From Nanobdellota archaeon (GTDB lineage Archaea > Nanobdellota > Nanobdellia > Woesearchaeales > JAUYGA01): a stretch of 6,590 bases of DNA. The position numbers were made by a program, and so were the translations under genes. The notes under the pieces were generated by a model. The model was not told where the DNA came from. It did not search any database and worked only from the letters and a program-made list of their open reading frames with translations. Below are positions 1 through 4,863 of the stretch, one piece after another. Each line of letters begins with the position of its first letter. Within the stretch, counting starts at the first letter, position 1. The stretch is taken from NCBI GenBank assembly GCA_030690755.1, contig JAUYGA010000262.1, positions 1 through 6,590 on the forward strand, written 5' to 3'.

Positions 1-7
1 GGTAATT

Positions 8-259
8 ATGGCAAAATGGATTGGCAAAGTTACAAAATTTTTAGACAAAATCAAAGTTGCTGTAATTGAACCTTCAGAGAAAATAAAGGTAGGAGACAAG
101 ATAACAATCAGGGGTCAGAATAAGCTTGAAGTAAAAGTGGATTCTATCCAGATACATCACAAAAGTGTTTCATCAGCAGAAGCAGGACAGGCATTCGGTC
201 TTAAAGTTGATGGTGAAGTGAGAGAAGGAGATATTGTTTATGATGATGAAGCAGAATAA
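8..259 (+). CDS. EF-Tu domain 2-like small protein (translation elongation factor-like)
   Basis: This complete 83-residue protein resembles the stand-alone 'translation elongation factor-like' family of archaea and bacteria, which consists of little more than one EF-Tu/EF-1A domain-2 type beta-barrel. Visible features are the opening IGKVTKFLDKIKVAVIE (residues 5-21), the KVGDKITIRG turn (27-36), the segment around residues 44-52 ending in HHK, the SAEAGQAFGLKV stretch (56-67) and the closing REGDIVY (72-78). No GTPase domain is present, so it cannot be a complete elongation factor, and its biochemical role is not established. A GGT four bases before the ATG could be the end of a Shine-Dalgarno sequence, but the window begins there. 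It lies 34 bp upstream of cbf5 on the same strand, so co-transcription is plausible. Family assignment is from remembered sequence pattern; function is inferred only. Confidence 0.75.
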   Translation: MAKWIGKVTKFLDKIKVAVIEPSEKIKVGDKITIRGQNKLEVKVDSIQIHHKSVSSAEAGQAFGLKVDGEVREGDIVYDDEAE

Positions 260-293
260 TAAAAAATAAAAAAATACAAAATCTAAAAAAATC

Positions 294-1298
294 ATGGCAG
301 ACAAAAAAATGACTTCGGAATTATTGGTGAGAAAGGAAGCAGAAACATCTTCTCTTTATGGAAAAAAACCTGATGAGAGAACTGTTCCTGAGCTGATAAG
401 CCTCGGTGTTGTTGTTATTGACAAGCCGTCTGGCCCGACAAGCCATCAGGTCAGCGATTTTGTCCAGAAAGTTCTGCATATTGAGAAGGCAGGCCACTCT
501 GGAACTCTTGACCCTGGTGTCACTGGCGTTCTTCCTGTTGCTCTAGATAAGGCGACAAGAATTGTTCAAGTGCTTCTTGGCGAGGGCAAGGAATATGTCG
601 CGCTCATGCATCTGCACAAAGATGTCAGCGAAGAAAAGATAAGGGAAGTTTTTAAGAAATTTATTGGAAAAATCACTCAGCTTCCTCCGAGAAAGAGCGC
701 TGTCAAAAGACAGGAGAGACAGCGCACAATTTATTTTCTTGAAATTCTTGAAATCGATGGGCAGGATGTCCTTTTCAAAGTCGGCTGTCAAGCAGGAACC
801 TATATCAGAAAATTGATCCATGATATGGGAATTCCTTTGGGCGGAGCTCATATGGCTGAACTTAGAAGAACAAAAGCAAGCATTTTTGTGGAATCGCAAT
901 CCGTTACATTACAGGATTTGGCAGACGCTTATCATTATTGGAAGGAAGAGAATGATGATGAGCGAATCAGAAAAATAATAATGCCTGTTGAACAAGCTTT
1001 AAGCCATCTGAAAAAAGTCTATGTCTTTGACAGTTCGGTTGATTCATTATGCCATGGTTCAGATTTAAAATTTCCAGGAATATCTAAATTAGATGCAGGC
1101 ATAAAAAAAGATGAAATTGTTGCAATAATGACCTTGAAAGACGAACTTGTCTGCTTGGGAACAGCTGTTGTTGAATCAAAAGAAATGCTCGGCAACCGAG
1201 GGATTGCAGTTAAAACTCAAAAAGTTTTCATGCCGCCAGGAATATATCCTGCAATGCCGCGGAAGACAGAAGGACAACCAGTTGTAAGTGTCGGATAA
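294..1298 (+). CDS. cbf5: Cbf5, RNA-guided rRNA pseudouridine synthase (dyskerin/TruB family)
   Basis: This 334-residue protein is the catalytic subunit of archaeal H/ACA ribonucleoproteins, which isomerise uridine to pseudouridine in rRNA together with Nop10, Gar1 and L7Ae; the family can also modify tRNA U55. The N-terminal Cbf5 extension is followed by the TruB core: VIDKPSGPTSHQV (41-53), then GHSGTLDPGVTGVLP (67-81) with catalytic Asp73, AVKRQERQRTIY (136-147) and GTYIRKLIHDMG (168-179). Residues about 241-315 form the C-terminal PUA domain, including CHGSDLKFPGI (253-263). The length is normal for archaeal Cbf5 and no key residue is missing. The ATG at 294 has no clear Shine-Dalgarno; the A-rich 34-bp spacer could contain a weak TATA element, but readthrough from the preceding EF-like gene is equally possible. 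An internal ATG five codons later (309) is an alternative start. It ends 27 bp before the end of a convergent methyltransferase gene. Confidence 0.96.
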   Translation: MADKKMTSELLVRKEAETSSLYGKKPDERTVPELISLGVVVIDKPSGPTSHQVSDFVQKVLHIEKAGHSGTLDPGVTGVLPVALDKATRIVQVLLGEGKEYVALMHLHKDVSEEKIREVFKKFIGKITQLPPRKSAVKRQERQRTIYFLEILEIDGQDVLFKVGCQAGTYIRKLIHDMGIPLGGAHMAELRRTKASIFVESQSVTLQDLADAYHYWKEENDDERIRKIIMPVEQALSHLKKVYVFDSSVDSLCHGSDLKFPGISKLDAGIKKDEIVAIMTLKDELVCLGTAVVESKEMLGNRGIAVKTQKVFMPPGIYPAMPRKTEGQPVVSVG

Positions 1299-1325
1299 AT
1301 ATGTTTGTGAATGTTGTTTAGATAA

Positions 1326-2066
1326 TTAATCTCCTTTTTCTGCGTAGAACCAAAGACGATGTTTTATTGAGGATTCATTATTCTCGCTCTTTTTTGCATC
1401 ATGTGGATGATTAGTTTTCAATTCAATGCTGATATCTTTAAATTTTGCTTCACTAAGAAGACTTGAAAGTTCTTCTTTTTTTAGAGGTTTGACCTGTCTT
1501 TTCATATCTTCAGAATCATCTGTTTTTCCGAGAGTTGAACCGAATATAAAGCAGCCTTTTTTCAAAGTGAAATATGCATTGTTAAGATAGCCAAGCACCC
1601 CTTCTTTAGTAGGTATTGTGTGGATAACACTTCCCGAATATATTATTCCGAATTGTTCTTTTTTGAAGGGGAACTTATCTCCGACAACCAGTCGTTTTTC
1701 TAGATTCTTTTTGTCTAAAAACAAGTCAAAACCCAAATTTATACTGTTCCAGTTGGTATCATAACCAGTCACCTTGCTTTTGTCATAACCATCAGAAATA
1801 AGCGCTCTCATATCTTCGCAAGTTCCGCAGCCATAATCAAGGAAAGGCTGGTTCATCTTTAAAATTTTAGAATACTCTTTGAAATTTCTTATGTTTGGCT
1901 TACCTATGCGCATCAGAATTCGAGGGTATTCAACACCAGATTCCTGGTATTTGGAAAGCAGTGTTTCATAGTGGCCTTCAGGATAAACCACACCTAGTTT
2001 TTCCAACCTACCCATAGCGTTCCTTAATTCTGTTTTAAGGTCGGTTCCTTCCGGGAATGGTTTCAT
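1326..2066 (-). CDS. Class I SAM-dependent methyltransferase, substrate unknown
   Basis: This complete 246-residue protein has a Rossmann-type methyltransferase fold. The SAM-binding motif I is LDYGCGT (76-82), the acidic residue after strand beta-2 is Asp103 in GYD, and motif II appears as VVGD (127-130). A motif IV/post-loop segment IIYSGSVIHTI (141-151) is followed by the typical LKKGCFIFGS turn (168-177) and a C-terminal HRLWFYAEK strand (237-244). About 70 N-terminal residues are helical, charged and carry no recognised domain; they may form the substrate cap. No substrate can be named: small molecule, lipid, protein and RNA are all possible. The gene stands alone, convergent with cbf5. 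A good TATA box lies 22 nt before the ATG and no Shine-Dalgarno is visible, which points to its own leaderless transcript and supports this start. The fold call is firm, the function open. Confidence 0.88.
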   Translation of the reverse strand: MKPFPEGTDLKTELRNAMGRLEKLGVVYPEGHYETLLSKYQESGVEYPRILMRIGKPNIRNFKEYSKILKMNQPFLDYGCGTCEDMRALISDGYDKSKVTGYDTNWNSINLGFDLFLDKKNLEKRLVVGDKFPFKKEQFGIIYSGSVIHTIPTKEGVLGYLNNAYFTLKKGCFIFGSTLGKTDDSEDMKRQVKPLKKEELSSLLSEAKFKDISIELKTNHPHDAKKSENNESSIKHRLWFYAEKGD

Positions 2067-2088
2067 AAATTAATTCTTTGCGGAGATG

Positions 2089-2096
2089 TTTAAATA
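2089..2096 (-). promoter_or_regulatory. TATA box of the methyltransferase gene
   Basis: On the minus strand this reads TATTTAAA, preceded by an A/G-rich stretch (ACAAAAAG) that could be a BRE. It ends 22 nt before the ATG at 2066, which places the start site within a few bases of the start codon, so the transcript is probably leaderless. Seen in sequence; promoter activity is inferred. Confidence 0.65.
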
Positions 2097-2222
2097 CTTT
2101 TTGTAATATCAACATCTTCTTTTAAACATCAGCTCGCAGAAGATTTTCGAAGTTTTTTACTGTATTTAGGTAATTGCTGATTGTAACAAAATATTTTTTC
2201 AGACACATTGATAATTTTTAGA

Positions 2223-2624
2223 TCACTTCAGTATTTTCATCATCTCTTTAGGTTTTGTTATCTGGATATTCTCATATGCGCCTAGTTTTAGCAAATGAAG
2301 ATCATAAGTGATAATGTATTTGGACTTGCTTTTGGCTGAGCATTCAATTACCTTGTCATCGTCTGGGTCTTCTTTTACAACTTCCAATTTTCCTGTAGGT
2401 TTTACTAGGGTTGTGAATTCAAATATTTTTTAAACAATTTTTGCTGTTTCTCCATCAGTGTAACCAAAGTCCCGTTTCAATATTTTTTGATATTCTGAAA
2501 GTATGTCTGGACTAGTGTTTATGGTATCATTTCTCTGAATTAATAAATGCAATAGTTTTTGCGCAACGCTTCCATCCCACAGCGTAGCAGAAAGCAATGC
2601 GTTTGTGTCAAAAGTAAGACTTAT
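2223..2624 (-). pseudogene. PIN-domain ribonuclease toxin, start codon lost and nonsense at codon 65
   Basis: The minus-strand frame encodes a 133-position PIN-domain protein of the COG1569-type 'toxin component, PIN family'. It begins near the DTNALLSA motif (Asp6) and continues through SPDILSEY (38-45, Glu44), EDPDDDKVIECS (85-96) and IITYDLHLLKL (104-114, Asp108), ending in the family-like ITKPKEMMKIL. The four acidic positions expected to bind Mg/Mn are all present. Two lesions break it. Codon 65 is TAA (2430-2432). The position where the start belongs is ATA (2622-2624), immediately after an in-frame TAA, and no ATG, GTG or TTG lies between it and the DTN motif. The ATA overlaps the antitoxin stop as ATAA, where a typical overlap would be ATGA. 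The remaining frame is clean to its TGA, so inactivation seems recent. A sequencing error could explain one lesion but less easily both. Family call is firm; non-function is inferred. Confidence 0.85.
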
Positions 2625-2893
2625 TTAGCTTTCCTTCTTTTTTCGATGATCTTTGCGAAGTCTTCTTCTTTTACACCTTTTGCTTGCAGCCGCTTTTTAC
2701 CTTCTTTAGCTATGTTCTCAAGGTCTTTTATTAGGTCTGCTTTTGAGGGTGTAACAATCTTTTTTAAAACTATGCTGTCTTTGCTTCCTATGACTGCAAA
2801 TACAGTTCCCTCGCCAACATTCAAGTCATCTCGTATGTCTTGCGGTATGACTATTTGTCCTTTTGATGACATCCTTATTGTTTCAACGCTCAT
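2621..2893 (-). CDS. AbrB/SpoVT-type antitoxin of a PIN toxin-antitoxin module
   Basis: This 90-residue protein has an N-terminal SpoVT/AbrB swapped-hairpin DNA-binding domain (about residues 1-47): the motif SSKGQIVIPQDIRDDLNV (9-26) is diagnostic, followed by the second strand block around GTVFAVIGSKDSIVLKK (29-45). The lysine/glutamate-rich C-terminal half (about 50-90) is predicted helical and would be the segment that wraps and inhibits a PIN toxin. In such modules the antitoxin neutralises the toxin and represses its own promoter. Here the downstream PIN gene, which would have overlapped by four bases, is broken, so this looks like an orphan antitoxin. It has a near-perfect Shine-Dalgarno five bases before the ATG, a TATA box and repeated half-sites between them, so it is probably still expressed and autoregulated. 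It could now act as a stand-alone regulator or protect against related PIN toxins elsewhere; that is inference. Confidence 0.88.
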   Translation of the reverse strand: MSVETIRMSSKGQIVIPQDIRDDLNVGEGTVFAVIGSKDSIVLKKIVTPSKADLIKDLENIAKEGKKRLQAKGVKEEDFAKIIEKRRKAK

Positions 2894-2898
2894 TTTAA

Positions 2899-2904
2899 AC
2901 CTCC
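2899..2904 (-). promoter_or_regulatory. Shine-Dalgarno of the AbrB antitoxin gene
   Basis: The minus strand reads GGAGGT, followed by five bases (TTAAA) and the ATG at 2893. It is the clearest ribosome-binding site in the window and contrasts with the apparently leaderless neighbours. It fixes the antitoxin start. Confidence 0.85.
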
Positions 2905-2909
2905 GATTA

Positions 2910-2934
2910 AATCTTATTGTAAGAAAGTAAGATT
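2910..2934 (-). promoter_or_regulatory. Candidate AbrB operator: inverted and direct TAAG/CTTA half-sites
   Basis: A perfect 7-bp inverted repeat, AATCTTA (2910-2916) and TAAGATT (2928-2934), flanks an 11-nt spacer. Within it, CTTA-TTG-TAAG (2913-2923) is a second palindrome and GTAAGA is repeated directly at 8-bp spacing (2919-2924 and 2927-2932). A further CTTA sits at 2937-2940. The cluster lies between the TATA box and the Shine-Dalgarno, over the expected transcription start, a position suited to autorepression by the dimeric AbrB-type antitoxin. Repeats are seen; the operator role is inferred. Confidence 0.5.
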
Positions 2935-2939
2935 AACTT

Positions 2940-2947
2940 ATTTATAA
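2940..2947 (-). promoter_or_regulatory. TATA box of the antitoxin-toxin operon
   Basis: The minus strand reads TTATAAAT about 46 nt before the ATG at 2893. The predicted start site near 2917 gives a leader of roughly 20-25 nt that contains the Shine-Dalgarno, so this is a leadered transcript. Confidence 0.6.
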
Positions 2948-3014
2948 TACTTTTGGTTTTTATCTGAAACTGACTGAATATCAATTCGGTATTCTTGAGT
3001 CAAATTCCGAAAAG

Positions 3015-3022
3015 AATAAATA
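3015..3022 (+). promoter_or_regulatory. TATA box of the HTH-CBS regulator gene
   Basis: AATAAATA ends 24 nt before the ATG at 3047, putting the start of transcription at about 3045. This fits a leaderless mRNA beginning at that ATG and argues against the upstream in-frame TTG at 3038, which would not be transcribed. GAATA/TATTC motifs at 2976-2980, 2990-2994 and 3014-3018 surround it and might be regulator contacts, but they are short. Confidence 0.55.
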
Positions 3023-3046
3023 CTAGCTATTTTATTATTGTTCTTC

Positions 3047-3643
3047 ATGAACACTGATCCAGAATTATCTGAGATAAAACAGCTCCGGAAGAAGCATGGT
3101 TTGACCCAGCATGAGCTGGCCAAGAGGGCTGATGTTTCCCAATCATTGATTGCTAAGATAGAATCAGAGAACATTGATCCGACATATTCAAAAGTCAAGC
3201 AGATTCTTTTTACATTGAACAATATTGAGAAAAGCACTGAGCTTAAGGTTGAGCAGATAATGAGGAGAAAAGTCATTTATGCAAGTCCCAGCGATACTAT
3301 TGCAAAAGCAGTTTCGGTCATGAAAAAAAACGCGATATCTCAGTTGCCTGTCATAAATAAGAACAAGGTTGAAGGCGTCATTTCAGAATCATTGATCTTG
3401 AATTTTATATCAGAGCATCCTGAAGATCTTGCGAATATAAAAGTTGGAGCTGTCATGGATGATGTTCCGCCGATTGTCTCAAAGAAAACTTCTGTTTCAG
3501 TTGTCCAGAACCTGCTGAAATATTTTCCGATTGTTCTAGTTTCTGATAAAGGCAGCATAGAAGGCGTTGTGAGCAAAGCAGATGTTATTGGTAATGTTAG
3601 TATGGGAAATACTAAAATAGATATTAAATTAAGAAAGGAATAA
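3047..3643 (+). CDS. XRE-family HTH regulator with two CBS domains
   Basis: This 198-residue protein fuses an N-terminal Cro/C1-type helix-turn-helix (about residues 7-60, with LTQHELAKRADVSQSLIAKI at 19-38) to a tandem CBS pair. CBS1 spans about 67-122 (VEQIMRRKVIYASPSDTIAKA) and CBS2 about 132-185 (VGAVMDDVPPIVSKKTSV through GVVSKADVI). This architecture, COG3620 type, is widespread in archaea. The CBS pair (Bateman module) commonly binds adenine nucleotides or SAM, so a transcription factor sensing energy or methyl-donor state is the family-based expectation; the ligand and targets here are unknown. The ATG at 3047 is preferred because a TATA box lies 24 nt upstream and no Shine-Dalgarno is present. 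The gene is divergent from the AbrB/PIN operon across about 150 bp, so it could regulate that promoter as well as its own. It is complete and shows no missing motif. Confidence 0.9.
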   Translation: MNTDPELSEIKQLRKKHGLTQHELAKRADVSQSLIAKIESENIDPTYSKVKQILFTLNNIEKSTELKVEQIMRRKVIYASPSDTIAKAVSVMKKNAISQLPVINKNKVEGVISESLILNFISEHPEDLANIKVGAVMDDVPPIVSKKTSVSVVQNLLKYFPIVLVSDKGSIEGVVSKADVIGNVSMGNTKIDIKLRKE

Positions 3644-3669
3644 TAAATCTGTAATAATAAGTTAAGAAT

Positions 3670-3960
3670 TTATGCTGCCCAATCGTAATTCTGAGAGTTA
3701 TCTCCTACAACAAGGTCAATACCCATTCCAGGTGTTGTCGAGTTGCTGTTGACATTTCCTTTATTGTCATATGTTTTGAATGAAGAATAATTTGAGCTTA
3801 CTGACACTTTTTCATCCAGCATTTCAGCTGGTGAAGCGCCGATTGGATTTTGCGATGCTACCTCTCTCATGCTTGGCGCTGTTGGAGCAGCCCTTGCAGT
3901 CTTAGGCGCATATCTTTCTGCCAATCCTAAAAATAAGTTTACACTTTGTATTTCAACCAT
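3670..3960 (-). CDS. Hypothetical low-complexity small protein
   Basis: I do not recognise this protein. From the ATG at 3960 it has 96 residues; a TTG three codons upstream (3969) is a weaker start. The N-terminus (VEIQSVNLFLGLAERYA, residues 2-18) could form a short amphipathic helix. It is followed by an Ala/Pro-rich stretch (about 19-31, KTARAAPTAPS) and then a Ser/Asn/Thr/Gly-rich tail with no charged clusters, ending YDWAA, so most of it is probably disordered. There is no convincing signal peptide or membrane segment. A TATA-like box lies about 35 nt upstream of the ATG. The stop is 26 bp from the end of the convergent HTH-CBS gene, and the metallopeptidase-like gene lies upstream on the same strand with a 79-bp gap. 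A continuous frame, a promoter and a close fit between neighbours support a real gene, but only moderately. Confidence 0.5.
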   Translation of the reverse strand: MVEIQSVNLFLGLAERYAPKTARAAPTAPSMREVASQNPIGASPAEMLDEKVSVSSNYSSFKTYDNKGNVNSNSTTPGMGIDLVVGDNSQNYDWAA

Positions 3961-3995
3961 AATTTTCAACCACTTTGTTAGTTAATACCTTTTAG

Positions 3996-4003
3996 TTTAT
4001 AAA
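3996..4003 (-). promoter_or_regulatory. TATA-like box of the small hypothetical gene
   Basis: TTTATAAA is palindromic, so it reads the same on both strands. It ends 35 nt before the ATG at 3960 on the minus strand, predicting a leader of about 10 nt. No plus-strand gene starts within reach, so minus-strand use is likelier. Confidence 0.4.
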
Positions 4004-4039
4004 TTTTTCTTTTTGTCACTTTCTAGTGATGCACTTATG

Positions 4040-4522
4040 TTAAACTTTAGGTATTCGTTTTTCTCCTATCAACTTTTCTATTTGAGGTGTTGTCAAGCCA
4101 GAATACCACGTATACTTAGTATTCTCTGATCCTTCACTAGTTTTCAAATAGTTTATCATTTCAAGAAGATGACTGCCATACCCTCTTAAGATTGCATAAA
4201 CATCTGCAGTAACCTCATCACAATAACTATCAACTTTTGTTCTCTTATAGAAAGTAGACCCTGGCTTTTTTCCGATTGTTTTGTCAACTAATATATACGA
4301 TAATTCATGCGCAAAGCCGCCTTTTATTGCGTTCAGCGGCGCTGGATCTGTAAGACGTTTATTCACAGAAATAACATATGCATTAATATTAGGTTCATAA
4401 ATAACATTCATAAATGCAGCTCTAGCGCCATTCTGCTTTAACTCAATCGGAACTGATTCTAATTCTAAAAAAGATTTGCTTATTATTGAGTTCATTATTT
4501 TTTCAAGATCTCTCACTGCCAT
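4040..4522 (-). CDS. Metallopeptidase-like protein with degenerate zinc motif (HELSY)
   Basis: This 160-residue protein has the layout of a small gluzincin-like zinc metallopeptidase. A beta-rich N-terminus (ending around AYVISVNKRL, 48-57) leads to the helix GGFAHELSYILVD (68-80), and a second helix carries CDEVTADVYAILRGYG (101-116), where Glu103 and Asp107 resemble the E-x-x-A-D ligand motif of M48-like enzymes. The tail WYSGLTTPQIEKLI (139-152) is compatible with small archaeal proteins of this type. In the first motif the second zinc His is Tyr76, encoded by TAT (one transition from CAT), so HExxH is HExxY and catalysis is doubtful. It has no signal peptide or membrane helix. A TATA-like box 26 nt upstream and no Shine-Dalgarno suggest a leaderless mRNA starting at this ATG. 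Homology to a peptidase is inferred from motifs alone; a distinct fold cannot be excluded. Confidence 0.65.
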   Translation of the reverse strand: MAVRDLEKIMNSIISKSFLELESVPIELKQNGARAAFMNVIYEPNINAYVISVNKRLTDPAPLNAIKGGFAHELSYILVDKTIGKKPGSTFYKRTKVDSYCDEVTADVYAILRGYGSHLLEMINYLKTSEGSENTKYTWYSGLTTPQIEKLIGEKRIPKV

Positions 4523-4543
4523 GATAAACGAAAAAGAATTGGC

Positions 4544-4606
4544 AACTCATTTTTAAGCATTTGTATTATGCAGAAGCAATGGGTCTTTTTTGTCATAACT
4601 CATTTT
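4544..4606. repeat. Short direct repeat AACTCATTTT
   Basis: AACTCATTTT occurs at 4544-4553 and again at 4597-4606, 53 bp apart. Each copy is followed by a related TGTATTA-like string (TGTATTATG at 4562-4570, TGTATTACG at about 4609-4617 with small shifts). The first copy overlaps the TATA-like box of the minus-strand gene. It may be a small local duplication of a promoter region, or chance in AT-rich DNA. Confidence 0.35.
4549..4556 (-). promoter_or_regulatory. TATA-like box of the metallopeptidase-like gene
   Basis: The minus strand reads CTTAAAAAT around these positions, ending 26 nt before the ATG at 4522. The spacing fits a leaderless transcript; the match to a TATA consensus is moderate. 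Confidence 0.4.
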
Positions 4607-4634
4607 GTATGTATTACGTTTAGAGAGTTTCTGC

Positions 4635-4850
4635 TTACTTCAGAAGACCAAAGTTGCGTCTGGCTTGTACGGATTTTTGTACACTTTGTATACAAAAATC
4701 CGCACTTCGCCATGCCGCCTGCAAACACTTGCTGTTTTAAGAAGTTAGAACCCTCCTCTCATGGAACCTCCGTCGGGTTCTGATAGTATGGGTTGATGGT
4801 GTTTGCATAATTGGCGGCATACGCCGCAACTTTGGTTTTTATAGAAGTAA
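4635..4850. other. Structured element: three-way junction, candidate ncRNA or MITE-like repeat
   Basis: No convincing gene occupies 4523-4863, but this 216-nt stretch is almost fully self-complementary in nested blocks. P1: 4635-4658 pairs with 4825-4850 (24 pairs on the plus strand, two of them G-U, two single A bulges at 4841 and 4843); its core CCAAAGTTGCG/CGCAACTTTGG is perfect. P2: 4667-4681 pairs with 4691-4705 (12 perfect pairs, one A-C mismatch, two more pairs; 9-nt loop). P3: 4712-4719 with 4813-4820 and 4721-4728 with 4799-4806, separated by 1 versus 6 unpaired bases. P4, inside P3: AGAACCC 4747-4753 with GGGTTCT 4775-4781, extendable by three pairs on the plus strand. G-U pairs in P1, P3 and P4 favour a plus-strand RNA; P2 favours the minus strand. 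I match it to no known RNA family. A transposon-derived inverted-repeat element is the main alternative; no target-site duplication is evident. Confidence 0.6.
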
Positions 4851-4863
4851 ATTGATACATAAT

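Noticed and set aside
543..899. 118-codon minus-strand open frame opposite cbf5
   Set aside because: It lies wholly within the clearly conserved TruB domain on the other strand and shows no domain of its own.
2067..2222. Gap between the PIN remnant and the methyltransferase
   Set aside because: Apart from the methyltransferase TATA box I see no gene, hairpin or repeat that stands out in this AT-rich stretch.
2170..2245. Possible C/D box RNA on the minus strand (ATGATGA followed by two CTGA boxes) at the end of the PIN frame
   Set aside because: Only five bases separate the box C from the first CTGA and the box C' is poor; the ATGATGA is explained by two Met codons of the PIN protein.
2430..2432. 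Stop-codon recoding of the TAA in the PIN gene
   Set aside because: UAA is not the codon used for selenocysteine or pyrrolysine, no recoding structure is visible, and the start codon is missing as well.
3038..3046. TTG start giving three extra residues to the HTH-CBS regulator
   Set aside because: The TATA box at 3015-3022 predicts transcription starting near 3045, so the TTG would not be in the mRNA; the ATG at 3047 fits.
4762..4777. tRNA 3'-end-like string on the minus strand (CCCGACGGAGGTTCCA)
   Set aside because: The T-stem partner, the 5' acceptor strand and a TTCRA-type T-loop are all absent, so no cloverleaf can be drawn.
4568..4783. 71-codon plus-strand open frame across the structured element
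   Set aside because: Its sequence is made of the hairpin arms, is Cys/Phe-rich without any domain, has no ribosome-binding site, and is better explained by the nucleic-acid structure.
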